Shown: positions 7,188 to 14,041, counted from the stretch's first letter. The stretch: DNA of 15,319 bases from Marinosulfonomonas sp. (GCA_015494385.1 WGBJ01000310.1:1-15319); one strand, 5' to 3'. Notes: generated by a model from the sequence alone, not told the origin. Numbers and translations are program-made.

Positions 7188-7985
7188 GTGGACACCAATA
7201 AATCCTTAGAGGTTATTCGGGCGCGCATAGGCGATATGAGGCCCAAGGTTGGATTTATTCTGGGGTCCGGGCTGGGCCATTTGGCCGACGCGGTTCAAGG
7301 CGAAGTGTTCGCGTATTCCGAGCTGTTCGGATTTCCCCAAGGCGGCGTATCCGGTCACACCCCGAAACTGGTGATCGGCATGCTGGAAGGTGTGTGCGTG
7401 GCCGTATTTGGCGGGCGGGCGCATTACTATGAACACGGTATCGCGGATGCGATGCGGGTGCCGCTGGAAGTGCTGGCGGCGCTGGGCGCAACGCAGTTGT
7501 TTGTCACCAATGCGGCCGGATCGTTTCGCAAGGATATCCCGCCCGGGGATCTGATGCTGATTTCGGATCACATCAATTTTTCCGGCCGCAGCCCGTTGAT
7601 TGGCGAGGCGACGGACAAACGGTTTGTCAATCTGGTCGATGCCTATGATCCGGATATGCGGGCGCGGTTGGCCAAGGTGGCCTTGGCGGCGGGTTTGGAT
7701 CTGAAAGAGGGCGTATATGCGTGGTATTCGGGGCCGAATTTTGAAACCCCTGCCGAGATACGCGCGCTGAAAATTCTGGGGGCGGATGCGGTGGGAATGT
7801 CGACTGTGCCCGAGGTAATACTGGGCCGGTTTCTGGGACTGAAATGCGTTGCGGTTTCGGCAATCACCAATATGGCGGCGGGTCTGGGCAACGAAGTGAT
7901 CAGCCACGAGCATACCAAAGCAATGGCACCACTCGGGGCACAAAAACTGGAGCAGTTGATCCGCGGTTTTTTGCGTGGGTCTTAG
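7188..7985 (+). CDS. Purine nucleoside phosphorylase, class II (trimeric type)
   Basis: A 265-residue cytosolic enzyme that splits purine (deoxy)nucleosides with phosphate into base and (deoxy)ribose-1-phosphate. Family motifs from the GTG start: phosphate loop G26-S27-G28-L29-G30, GGRAHYYEHG (75-84), TNAAGS (107-112), GPNFETPAE with E186, VGMSTVPE (202-209) and ITN with N228. E186 and N228 correspond to the purine-binding Glu201 and Asn243 of human PNP, so 6-oxopurines (inosine, guanosine) are the expected substrates. The GTG at 7188 is chosen because AAAGGA lies 5-6 nt before it; a TTG at 7164 has no comparable ribosome site and would add eight atypical residues. It lies 54 bp after the FAD/GcvT gene, and a hairpin terminator follows. 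The BMP transporter at 11255-15319 is a plausible supplier of its substrates. Confidence 0.93.
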   Translation: MDTNKSLEVIRARIGDMRPKVGFILGSGLGHLADAVQGEVFAYSELFGFPQGGVSGHTPKLVIGMLEGVCVAVFGGRAHYYEHGIADAMRVPLEVLAALGATQLFVTNAAGSFRKDIPPGDLMLISDHINFSGRSPLIGEATDKRFVNLVDAYDPDMRARLAKVALAAGLDLKEGVYAWYSGPNFETPAEIRALKILGADAVGMSTVPEVILGRFLGLKCVAVSAITNMAAGLGNEVISHEHTKAMAPLGAQKLEQLIRGFLRGS

Positions 7986-8054
7986 TTCGGGTTTTGCGAC
8001 AGTTATCGTTTGCCTGCAGGATGTGCAGGGGGTTCACAAGATAGCAGAGATGTC

Positions 8055-8089
8055 ACCGGCAGAGCATCGCAAAATGCCCTGCCGGTTTT
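8055..8089 (+). terminator. Intrinsic terminator after the purine nucleoside phosphorylase gene
   Basis: A long stem: ACCGGCAG (8055-8062) pairs with CTGCCGGT (8079-8086), extended by GCAT/ATGC (8064-8067, 8074-8077) across one mismatch, with a 6-nt loop. The forward strand continues as TTT, fitting rho-independent termination 70 nt after the phosphorylase stop. It also starts 8 nt beyond the EF-hand gene's stop on the reverse strand, so it may serve both genes, though the reverse side lacks a T-run. Confidence 0.7.
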
Positions 8090-8093
8090 CAAC

Positions 8094-8621
8094 CTAGTTG
8101 TTGCCGCGACCGAAATCGGCTGCAGTGATGGTGCCGTCGCCGTTTTTATCCATCATGGCGAACCAGTCATTCGTGCGGGCCATGAATTCTTCGCGGCTGA
8201 CCTGACCGTCGCCGTTCACATCGTTGAACTGCATGGTCATGCCGGCGCCCCGACCGTACTGGCCGCCGCCTTTGCCCATGCCACGGCCCTGACCCATGCC
8301 TTTGCCCTGACCCATACCGCCACCTTGGCCCATGCCCTTGCCTTGGCCCATACCCATGCCGCCACCCTGGCGCATGGATTCGTGGTCGGCGGCGCGGGCT
8401 TCGTCAAAGGCGGCGTAATCGCTGGCCGACAGGATGCCGTCATCGTTTTCGTCAAATGTGGTGAAAATATCGCCCCGCCGTTCAACGGCTTCTTCTTTGG
8501 TGACCTGACCGTCCTCGTTGAAATCCCAGTTTTCGATGAAATGGGCGCCGGGCACATTTTGCTGGGCATAAGCCACAGAACCAAGGGCGATAGCGGCGAT
8601 CAGAAGGGGGATGCGTTTCAT
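8094..8621 (-). CDS. Secreted EF-hand calcium-binding protein with Met/Gly repeat linker
   Basis: A 175-residue protein with a signal peptide (MKRIPLLIAAIALGSVAYA, cleavage after residue 19), so it is likely periplasmic or exported. Four 12-residue EF-hand loops are visible: D33-E44, D57-D68, D134-E145 and D158-D169, each with the D-x-[DN]-x-D-G pattern. Loops 1 and 3 end in the usual Glu, loops 2 and 4 in Asp, which usually lowers Ca2+ affinity or alters metal preference. Between the two pairs, residues 86-124 are Gly/Met/Gln/Lys-rich with a six-residue repeat. An AAGGA site 7 nt before the ATG supports the start. It is probably a calcium-binding or metal-sensing periplasmic protein; no enzymatic domain is seen. 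Single gene, with AhpD-like gene upstream on the same strand after a 79-bp gap. Confidence 0.88.
   Translation of the reverse strand: MKRIPLLIAAIALGSVAYAQQNVPGAHFIENWDFNEDGQVTKEEAVERRGDIFTTFDENDDGILSASDYAAFDEARAADHESMRQGGGMGMGQGKGMGQGGGMGQGKGMGQGRGMGKGGGQYGRGAGMTMQFNDVNGDGQVSREEFMARTNDWFAMMDKNGDGTITAADFGRGNN
8262..8351 (-). repeat. Five in-frame 18-bp repeats coding GMGQGx-type hexapeptides
   Basis: Within the EF-hand gene, residues 91-120 are five consecutive units of the form M-G-(Q/K)-G-(K/G/R)-G. The third bases vary between units, so the repeat is under protein-level constraint or is old enough to have drifted. It forms the flexible linker between EF-hand pairs. Confidence 0.85.
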
Positions 8622-8656
8622 TTTATTGTCCTTTTCACATTCGGATTGTTGAATTT

Positions 8657-8669
8657 GTATAGGTTATAC
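8657..8669 (-). promoter_or_regulatory. Dyad overlapping a candidate -10 upstream of the EF-hand gene
   Basis: GTATA-GGT-TATAC is a perfect 5-3-5 inverted repeat 36-48 nt before the EF-hand ATG. It contains TATAAC on the reverse strand (complement of 8663-8668), a plausible -10 element. No good -35 is seen, so the promoter may need an activator, or the dyad may be a repressor site. Confidence 0.3.
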
Positions 8670-8700
8670 GCACCCCCGCCGGATTTCCGTCGCAAGAAAA

Positions 8701-9048
8701 TCAGTTTTCCTGTTTTTTCGCCATCTGGTCCCATGCTTCCAGTGCTTTGGCGGCATACATCAGGGCCGGGCCGCCACCCATCTGGATGTTCATCGCCAGC
8801 ACATCGGCCAGTTCCTCGCGGGTGCCACCAGCGCGGATCAAAGCCTCGACGTGAAAGCCGATGCAGGGATCGCAGCGTTCGGAAATCGAAATTGCCAGCG
8901 CAAGGAATTCCTTGGTTTTCACATCCAGTGTGCCGTTGTCTTTGACGGCTTTGCTAAGGGTGGCGAAACCGGCAGCGGTTTCGGGGATCAGTTTGTTCAT
9001 TTCGCGAATTTTCGCCCGCATGTCGCGGCTGTTTTCTTTCCAGTCCAT
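8701..9048 (-). CDS. Carboxymuconolactone decarboxylase-family (AhpD-like) protein
   Basis: A 115-residue all-alpha cytoplasmic protein. The AhpD-like signature E57-R-C59-D-P-C62-I-G-F-H66 (ExxCxxCxxxH) is complete: the CxxC pair and His are the redox and proton-relay residues in AhpD-type alkylhydroperoxidases. The following G-G-T-R-E-E-L-A-D-V-L segment is typical of the family. The small size matches single-domain CMD proteins rather than gamma-carboxymuconolactone decarboxylase proper. The likely role is thiol-dependent peroxide or redox handling, but many members have no known substrate. The start at 9048 follows AGGA with 8 nt spacing; an in-frame ATG at 9093 would add 15 Pro/Arg-rich residues and has no support. 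A candidate FNR box lies 57-70 nt upstream. Confidence 0.9.
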   Translation of the reverse strand: MDWKENSRDMRAKIREMNKLIPETAAGFATLSKAVKDNGTLDVKTKEFLALAISISERCDPCIGFHVEALIRAGGTREELADVLAMNIQMGGGPALMYAAKALEAWDQMAKKQEN

Positions 9049-9069
9049 TTTCGGAGTCCTTGTTATTGG

Positions 9070-9089
9070 TCCGGCGGGTGTGGGCCGGA
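9070..9089 (-). terminator. Short GC hairpin between the dehydrogenase gene and the AhpD-like gene
   Basis: TCCGGC (9070-9075) pairs with GCCGGA (9084-9089) around an 8-nt loop, about 60 nt after the stop of the D-amino-acid dehydrogenase and 22 nt before the AhpD-like ATG. There is no T-run after it on the reverse strand. It may be a weak terminator or a leader hairpin. Confidence 0.3.
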
Positions 9090-9104
9090 TCAAAACAAAG
9101 GTCT

Positions 9105-9118
9105 CTGATGTTGATCAA
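9105..9118 (-). promoter_or_regulatory. FNR/FnrL-like box upstream of the AhpD-like gene
   Basis: CTGAT-GTTG-ATCAA matches the FNR-type consensus TTGAT-N4-ATCAA at all but one of the ten fixed positions. Its centre is about 63 bp before the ATG at 9048, compatible with a promoter in the 100-bp gap. In Rhodobacterales FnrL controls genes for low-oxygen life. A single 14-bp match can occur by chance. Confidence 0.4.
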
Positions 9119-9148
9119 ATCGGGCTGTGGTGAATTGGCGCGGGAGGG

Positions 9149-10225
9149 TCAGGATGAAAACCGTGACGGGGACAGCGCGCTGGCGATATCGGCGCCGATT
9201 TCCGGCACCTGCCCTGTGACCAGATCGGCAATCAGGCGGCTGGCGGCGGGGGCGGTTTGAAAGCCATAGCCGCCCTGACCGCCCAGCCAGTAAAATGTCG
9301 GCTCGGTCACATCGGCACCAATCACCAAGGCACGATCGGGCGAAAAGGTGCGCAGACCCGCCCATGATGTTTCAAGCCGCGTAACAGGTTCGGTGACCAT
9401 TTCCTCGTAACGGGCCAGCCCTTGGGCCAGAACCATATCGTCGGCCCATGCGTCATGCGGGTCCACGGGGTCTTCGTCGGAGGGCGAAACGATCCACTTG
9501 CCCGCGTCCGGTTTGGCGTACCAGCGTTCATTCACCCCGTCCAGAAACGGCCATGACGAAACATCGTGCCCGCCGGGGGCCGGGATGCGGGCCATTGAAC
9601 GGCGGTAGGGTTGAAACCCCAGCGGGGCGATACCGGCAAGGCGGGCGATTTCGTCAACCCATGCACCGGCGGCGTTGATCAGGATGGTGGCGTGGTAGGT
9701 TTTATCACCAGCCTGCACCTGCCAACGGTCGGCGGTTTTGGCAATGGTGCTGACACGGGATTTTTGCACGATGTTGACGCCATCACGCCGCGCCTGCGCG
9801 GTATAGCTTTGCAACAGGCGGTCGGTGTCCAGATCATGCGCATCGGCGCGGTAGGCGGCATAGGCGCTGGTTTCGGGGTTCAGGATCGGCACATGGGCAC
9901 GGGCCTGATCCATGCTGATTTCCTGCATGTTGAAATGGGCGGCCTCGGTCACGAAATCGTCGCGTTCATGCGGGCGGGCGACCATCATCATGCCGCGCTG
10001 TGACAGGATGCCTGCCGCTTCGTGATGGTCCGCGCTGGCGTAGTTCAGGGCGCGCACCACGTCATTGCCGTAATCCTTCAGGAACATCGCGGCCGAACGG
10101 CCCGAGGCGTGATAGCCAAGCGCATCTTCGGCTTCCAGCAAAGTGACTGTGGCATGCGGCGCCAAAGCAGCCGCTGCGGAAAGGCCGGCGATACCGCCGC
10201 CAATGATCAGGATGTCGGTTTTCAT
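9149..10225 (-). CDS. DauA-like FAD-dependent D-amino-acid dehydrogenase
   Basis: A 358-residue DAO-superfamily flavoenzyme. The FAD Rossmann motif is G9-G-G-I-A-G14 with E31. The G37-Y-H-A-S-G-R-S-A-A46 block, the LGFQPYRRS segment, WYAKPDAG, SWAGLRTF and GGQGGYGFQT follow in the order and spacing of Pseudomonas aeruginosa D-arginine dehydrogenase (DauA), as remembered. The substrate-carboxylate arginines and the active-site tyrosine (Y52, matching Y53) are retained. Two residues that contact a basic side chain differ: His48 is replaced by M47 and Glu87 by M79. It would oxidise a D-amino acid (or glycine-like amine) to the imino acid, with electrons passed to an acceptor. Its start overlaps the stop of the aldo/keto reductase gene by 4 bp (10222-10225), so the two form an operon. 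Glycine-oxidase-like activity is the main alternative. Confidence 0.88.
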   Translation of the reverse strand: MKTDILIIGGGIAGLSAAAALAPHATVTLLEAEDALGYHASGRSAAMFLKDYGNDVVRALNYASADHHEAAGILSQRGMMMVARPHERDDFVTEAAHFNMQEISMDQARAHVPILNPETSAYAAYRADAHDLDTDRLLQSYTAQARRDGVNIVQKSRVSTIAKTADRWQVQAGDKTYHATILINAAGAWVDEIARLAGIAPLGFQPYRRSMARIPAPGGHDVSSWPFLDGVNERWYAKPDAGKWIVSPSDEDPVDPHDAWADDMVLAQGLARYEEMVTEPVTRLETSWAGLRTFSPDRALVIGADVTEPTFYWLGGQGGYGFQTAPAASRLIADLVTGQVPEIGADIASALSPSRFSS

Positions 10226-11157
10226 ACGTCGTCGAGCCTGTCTGTTGCAGGAGGGGGTGTGGGCGAAAGCGCTGTGATTTCAGCGTATAATTCAGCGGGC
10301 ATCCGGTAGGTCAGCGCCTCTAGCGAGGGTTGCAATTGTTCTACTGTGCGGGCGCTGATGATCGGGGCTGTGATGGCCGGGTTTTGGGCCACCCAGGCCA
10401 CGGCCAATGTTGCGGGATCGATTCCCTCGCGCCGGGCAATGGTGGCAAGCTGATTGGCCGCCTGATGCATCCAGTCGGGGCCATAGCGCACGGCATAGCC
10501 TTTGTCTTCGGACAGGCGCCCTTCGGTCCCTGTTGCATACTTGCCGGTCAGCAACCCGCCACCAAGCGGCGAGTAGGGGGCAACCATGAAGCCTTCGGAG
10601 ACGGCCATGGGCAGGATTTCGACTTCGACCTGCCGTTTCACCAGATTATACATCGGTTGCAGGATGCTGATGCGGGTGCCCAGGGTTCGGGCAACAGCCT
10701 GGGCCTTCATCACCTGCCAGGCGGAAAAGTTGGACACGCCAATCACCCCGATCTTGCCTTGCTGTTGCAGGGTGGCGAGGGCCTCGAAGGAGTGTTCCAG
10801 CGGGGTTTCCCCGTCCCAGCGGTGCAGATAGAAAATGTCGATAAAATCCATGCCCAACCGTGTGCGGCTGGTGTCCAGACTGCGGTTGATGTTTTCCGCA
10901 GTGCTGGGGCCGGAAAAATCGCATTTGGTGGCAATGACGAGCGTATCGCGTTCGGGCGTTGCGAATTCTCCCAGCAGGGTTTCCGACGCGCCATCGGTAT
11001 AGGCAAAGGCGGTGTCAAAGAAGGTGATACCAGCGGCGCGGCTGGCGTCATACATGGCACGGCTTTGTGCGGCATCGGCACGGCCGCCAAATTGCATGGT
11101 GCCAAAGCAGTATCTGGATGACGGGGTGCCGTTTGGGCTGATCAACTGGTTTTCCAT
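10222..11157 (-). CDS. Aldo/keto reductase
   Basis: A 311-residue NAD(P)H-dependent reductase of (beta/alpha)8 fold. The catalytic tetrad is present: D48 (FFDTA), Y53 (FAYTDG), K78 (IATKCD) and H112 (FYLHRWD). SNFSAWQV and APYSPLGGGLLTGKY are the usual AKR cofactor-site segments. It reduces an aldehyde or ketone; the physiological substrate is unknown. It could act on the 2-oxo product of the following dehydrogenase, but that rests only on the 4-bp overlap. The start MENQLISPNG at 11157 fits the family; upstream in-frame codons run through the transcription terminator and are not credible. No Shine-Dalgarno sequence is seen before the ATG, and only 32 nt separate it from the terminator hairpin, so expression is likely through readthrough or a weak promoter embedded there. 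Confidence 0.9.
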   Translation of the reverse strand: MENQLISPNGTPSSRYCFGTMQFGGRADAAQSRAMYDASRAAGITFFDTAFAYTDGASETLLGEFATPERDTLVIATKCDFSGPSTAENINRSLDTSRTRLGMDFIDIFYLHRWDGETPLEHSFEALATLQQQGKIGVIGVSNFSAWQVMKAQAVARTLGTRISILQPMYNLVKRQVEVEILPMAVSEGFMVAPYSPLGGGLLTGKYATGTEGRLSEDKGYAVRYGPDWMHQAANQLATIARREGIDPATLAVAWVAQNPAITAPIISARTVEQLQPSLEALTYRMPAELYAEITALSPTPPPATDRLDDV

Positions 11158-11180
11158 AGATAAGTTGTGCCACGGTCTGA

Positions 11181-11215
11181 CCAAAAGGAAAAGGCCCAGC
11201 CGGGGCTGGACCTTT
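11181..11215 (-). terminator. Intrinsic terminator of the nucleoside transporter operon
   Basis: On the reverse strand AAAGG-T-CCAGC, a CCCG loop, and GCTGG-G-CCTTT form a 10-bp stem with one internal mismatch (11190-11215), followed by TCCTTTTGG. This is 39 nt after the stop of the BMP-family gene, a good rho-independent terminator position. Confidence 0.75.
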
Positions 11216-11254
11216 GCATTATTTTCCCTGCCACAGAGGCAGGGCGATTGGCAC

Positions 11255-12328
11255 TTAGTTGGGAATTTCGCCCTCAATGCCTTCAACGTAGAAACCCATG
11301 CCGGCCAAGGTGCCGTCATCGGCGACTTCGCCGTCAGCCAGCCATGCGCTGCCGTCCTGCTTGTTCAGCGGGCCGGTGAACGGATGGTAGGTGCCAGCAG
11401 CGATGCTGTCGGCCAGTGCCTGTGCTTCGGCCTTGACGTCATCCGGAAGCGCGTCCGAGAACGGTGCCAGAACAACCATGCCATCTTTCATACCATCCCA
11501 TGTGTTGCCGGATGTCCAAGTGCCGTCGATGACAGCTTTGGTGCGGGCAACATAGTAGGGATCCCAGTTGTCGATGATGGCTGTCAGCTGTGCTGTGGGG
11601 CCGAATTTCGACATGTCCGAGGCCTGACCGAAGGCATAGATGCCTTTTTCTTCGGCAATGGTCATGGCAGCAGGGGAATCGGTGTGCTGCATGATCACAT
11701 CAACACCCTGCTCGATCATCGCGGTGGCCGCGTCGGCCTCTTTGGCGGGATCAAACCATGTGTAGACCCAAACCACCTTGAACTCGACATCCGGGTTCAC
11801 CCTTTTGGCGTGGATATAGGCCGAGTTGATGCCACGGATAACCTCGGGGATCGGGAAAGAGGCGATATAGCCGATCTTGTTGGTTTTGGTCATGCGACCG
11901 GCGATGGTGCCGATCACGGCACGGCCTTCATAAAAACGGGCCGAATATGTGGCGACGTTATCGGCCTGTTTATAGCCAGTGGCATGTTCAAACCGCACAT
12001 CGGGGAATTTGGCGGCAACATTCTGTACCGCGTCCATATAGCCAAAGGATGTGGCGTAGATCAGCTTGGTGCCCGACAGCGCCATTTGTGTCAGAACACG
12101 TTCCGCGTCCGAGCCTTCCGGGACGCTTTCGACATAGCTGGTTTCAACAGCGTCGCCCAATTCCTTTTCGATCGCCTGACGGCCCTGGTCGTGCTGGTAG
12201 GTCCAGCCGAAATCGCCGGTCGGGCCGACGTAGATAAAGCCGACTTTCAGTTTTTCTTCGGCATAAGCCGCCGTTGAAAGTCCAAGAGCCAGTACAGCCC
12301 CCGTCAGAATGGATTTGAATGATACCAT
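11255..12328 (-). CDS. BMP-family (PnrA/BmpA-like) nucleoside ABC transporter substrate-binding protein
   Basis: A 357-residue periplasmic protein. The signal peptide runs to about residue 23 (AYA followed by EEKLKVGFIYVG); there is no lipobox Cys, so it is soluble rather than a lipoprotein. The mature chain matches the BMP family: an N-terminal GDFGWTYQHDQGR segment, then ATSFGYMDAVQNVAAKFPDVRFEHATGY, the GRAVIGTIAGRMTKTNKIGYIASFPIPEVIRG block and VDVIMQHTDSPAA. Characterised relatives bind purine or other nucleosides (PnrA, BmpA/NupN). It is the last gene of the operon: its ribosome site GGGAG lies within the final codons of the K+ channel gene, with one nucleotide between that stop and this ATG. 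A terminator follows. The nucleoside range cannot be read from sequence. Confidence 0.92.
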   Translation of the reverse strand: MVSFKSILTGAVLALGLSTAAYAEEKLKVGFIYVGPTGDFGWTYQHDQGRQAIEKELGDAVETSYVESVPEGSDAERVLTQMALSGTKLIYATSFGYMDAVQNVAAKFPDVRFEHATGYKQADNVATYSARFYEGRAVIGTIAGRMTKTNKIGYIASFPIPEVIRGINSAYIHAKRVNPDVEFKVVWVYTWFDPAKEADAATAMIEQGVDVIMQHTDSPAAMTIAEEKGIYAFGQASDMSKFGPTAQLTAIIDNWDPYYVARTKAVIDGTWTSGNTWDGMKDGMVVLAPFSDALPDDVKAEAQALADSIAAGTYHPFTGPLNKQDGSAWLADGEVADDGTLAGMGFYVEGIEGEIPN

Positions 12329-12329
12329 G

Positions 12330-13100
12330 TTAGTCTCCCTGTTGTGTATCCTGAGCAGAATCGGTGTGTTTCTTCTTCTTTTTCTTCTTTACCCGTTTTG
12401 GCGCGGTTTGTGTCTCTAAAAGTGCAGCTGTGACAATCGCGGCAGGTACAGCGACCACGCCAAGACCGATAAACAGCACAAATGTTGTGAAAATCCGCCC
12501 GCCGGTGGTGATTGGCACCAGATCGCCATAGCCAACCGTGGTCAGTGATGCGACGGCCCACCACAGGCTTATCGGGATAGAAGAAAAGTTTTCCGGCTGG
12601 GCCTCGTGTTCGAACAGATAGATGCCGACGGCGCTGACATAGAGCACCAGACCGGCGATAATGGCAAAAATTAACAATTCGCCTTTGACGTCGGAAAAGG
12701 CACGGGTCAGCCGGTCAAACGCCAGCGAGGTGCGGAACAGTTTGAACAGCCGCACCAGCCTGATCAGGCGCAGGGTGCGGATGGCCTGCCATTCCTCCTG
12801 GATCAACAGCAATGCGGGCAGGCAGGCCAGCAGGTCGATGATGCCCCAGAAGCTGAAGATATAGCGCAACGGGCGTTCCGAGCAGATGACGCGCAGCACA
12901 TATTCGGTGACGAACACCGTCAGGATGAAGATTTCGAAATACAGCAAAGCATTGTGGATCGCGGGCGGGAAACTGTCGACGGTTTCCAGCGATATTGCCA
13001 GCGCCGACAGCAGGATCAGCGCGTGCAGCACGAAGGCAACAGTGCGCCCCACCTGACCGTGGTGGCCGTCCAGTATCTCGATTACATCGCGACGGGTCAT
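12330..13100 (-). CDS. Voltage-gated potassium channel (six-TM Kv type)
   Basis: A 256-residue inner-membrane channel subunit. Predicted S1 20-40, S2 48-72, S3 80-100, S4 107-123, S5 139-163, pore helix 176-187 and S6 201-228. S4 carries charges every third residue (R108, R111, R114, R117, K120, R123), so it is a genuine voltage sensor. The selectivity filter is T188-V-G-Y-G-D193, the K+ signature. The C-terminus is a short hydrophilic tail with seven consecutive lysines (K238-K244) and no RCK or cyclic-nucleotide domain. The start at 13100 follows AAGGA, which overlaps the stop of the upstream permease gene (8-nt gap); it is one nucleotide from the substrate-binding gene downstream. It is therefore inside the nucleoside transporter operon, where such a channel is not a usual member. 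The family call is secure; the physiological reason for the placement is unknown. Confidence 0.93.
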   Translation of the reverse strand: MTRRDVIEILDGHHGQVGRTVAFVLHALILLSALAISLETVDSFPPAIHNALLYFEIFILTVFVTEYVLRVICSERPLRYIFSFWGIIDLLACLPALLLIQEEWQAIRTLRLIRLVRLFKLFRTSLAFDRLTRAFSDVKGELLIFAIIAGLVLYVSAVGIYLFEHEAQPENFSSIPISLWWAVASLTTVGYGDLVPITTGGRIFTTFVLFIGLGVVAVPAAIVTAALLETQTAPKRVKKKKKKKHTDSAQDTQQGD

Positions 13101-13108
13101 GGCGATCC

Positions 13109-14041
13109 TTAATGGGTTGCGTGAAAAATGCGGCCAAGGGCGGCAGGGGCGTTCATGGCGCTGCGCGCTTTGGAGGAGGACATGATGACCAGCACAAGGA
13201 TGGTGATCAGGTAAGGCGACATCGACAGGTATTGCACCGGAATGTTGACGCCCGCCGCTTGCAGGTTGAACTGCAACACGGTGACGCCGCCAAACAGATA
13301 GGCCCCCAGCATCACCCGCCACGGTTTCCAGCTGGCAAACACCACGATGGCAAGCGCGATCCAGCCAGCGCCGGCTGTCATGCCCTCGGTCCATTGTGGC
13401 ACACGGATCAGCGACAGATAGGCACCGCCAAGGCCCGCGCAGGCCCCGCCGAACATGATGGCAAGGATGCGGATGCGCACCACCTTGTAGCCCAGCGCAT
13501 GGGCGGCATCGTGGTTTTCACCCACCGCCCGCAGGATCAGGCCAAGGCGGGTGTATTTCAACACGGCCCAGACAGCGGCAATCAGAAAGATTGCGAAATA
13601 GACCATCAGGTCATGGCCGAACAGGATCGGTCCCAGCACCGGAATATCGGACAGAAGCGGGATGTCGATTTTCGGGGTGGGGGGCGGTTTGATGCCCGCA
13701 TAGCTTTGGCCGATCAACGCGGACAGGCCAAGGCCGAACAAGGTTAGCGCAAGGCCCGAGGCCACCTGATTGGCCAGCAGGATTTGCGTCAGGAACGCAA
13801 ACAGCAGTGACAGGACAGCCCCCGCCGCGGCGGCTGCGATGAAGCCAAGCAAAGGGCTGCCGGTTTCCACCGCAATGGCAAAGCCGCAGATCGCGCCGAT
13901 GATCATCATGCCCTCGACACCCAGATTCAGCACACCCGCTTTTTCCACCACCAGTTCGCCAATGGCGGCCAGCATGATCGGCGTTGCCGCCACCATAAGC
14001 GAGGCAATCAGCAGCACGGGGTTGATTGTTGACAGGTCCAT
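13109..14041 (-). CDS. Nucleoside ABC transporter permease (NupQ/YufQ-like, BPD_transp_2)
   Basis: A 310-residue polytopic inner-membrane protein with many hydrophobic helices. The family signature EKAGVLNLGVEG (33-44) and the cytoplasmic coupling segment RAVGENHDAAHALG (171-184), which contacts the ATPase, are both present. It is the second permease half of the BMP-type nucleoside importer. Its ATG overlaps the stop of the first permease gene by one base (TAATG at 14041), indicating translational coupling. It is followed by the K+ channel gene after 8 nt. Length and motif order match the branched-chain/nucleoside permease family. Confidence 0.92.
   Translation of the reverse strand: MDLSTINPVLLIASLMVAATPIMLAAIGELVVEKAGVLNLGVEGMMIIGAICGFAIAVETGSPLLGFIAAAAAGAVLSLLFAFLTQILLANQVASGLALTLFGLGLSALIGQSYAGIKPPPTPKIDIPLLSDIPVLGPILFGHDLMVYFAIFLIAAVWAVLKYTRLGLILRAVGENHDAAHALGYKVVRIRILAIMFGGACAGLGGAYLSLIRVPQWTEGMTAGAGWIALAIVVFASWKPWRVMLGAYLFGGVTVLQFNLQAAGVNIPVQYLSMSPYLITILVLVIMSSSKARSAMNAPAALGRIFHATH

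Noticed and set aside
8262..8351. Short tandem repeats considered as a CRISPR array
   Set aside because: The repeats are contiguous 18-bp in-frame units without spacers inside a coding gene.
8010..8945. 311-codon forward frame with Thr/His/Ala-rich repeats
   Set aside because: The repeats mirror the Met/Gly hexapeptides of the EF-hand gene on the other strand; no independent coding evidence.
11012..12277. 421-codon forward frame opposite the BMP-family gene
   Set aside because: It is antisense to a recognised binding protein with a signal peptide and ribosome site, and crosses its terminator and the reductase start.
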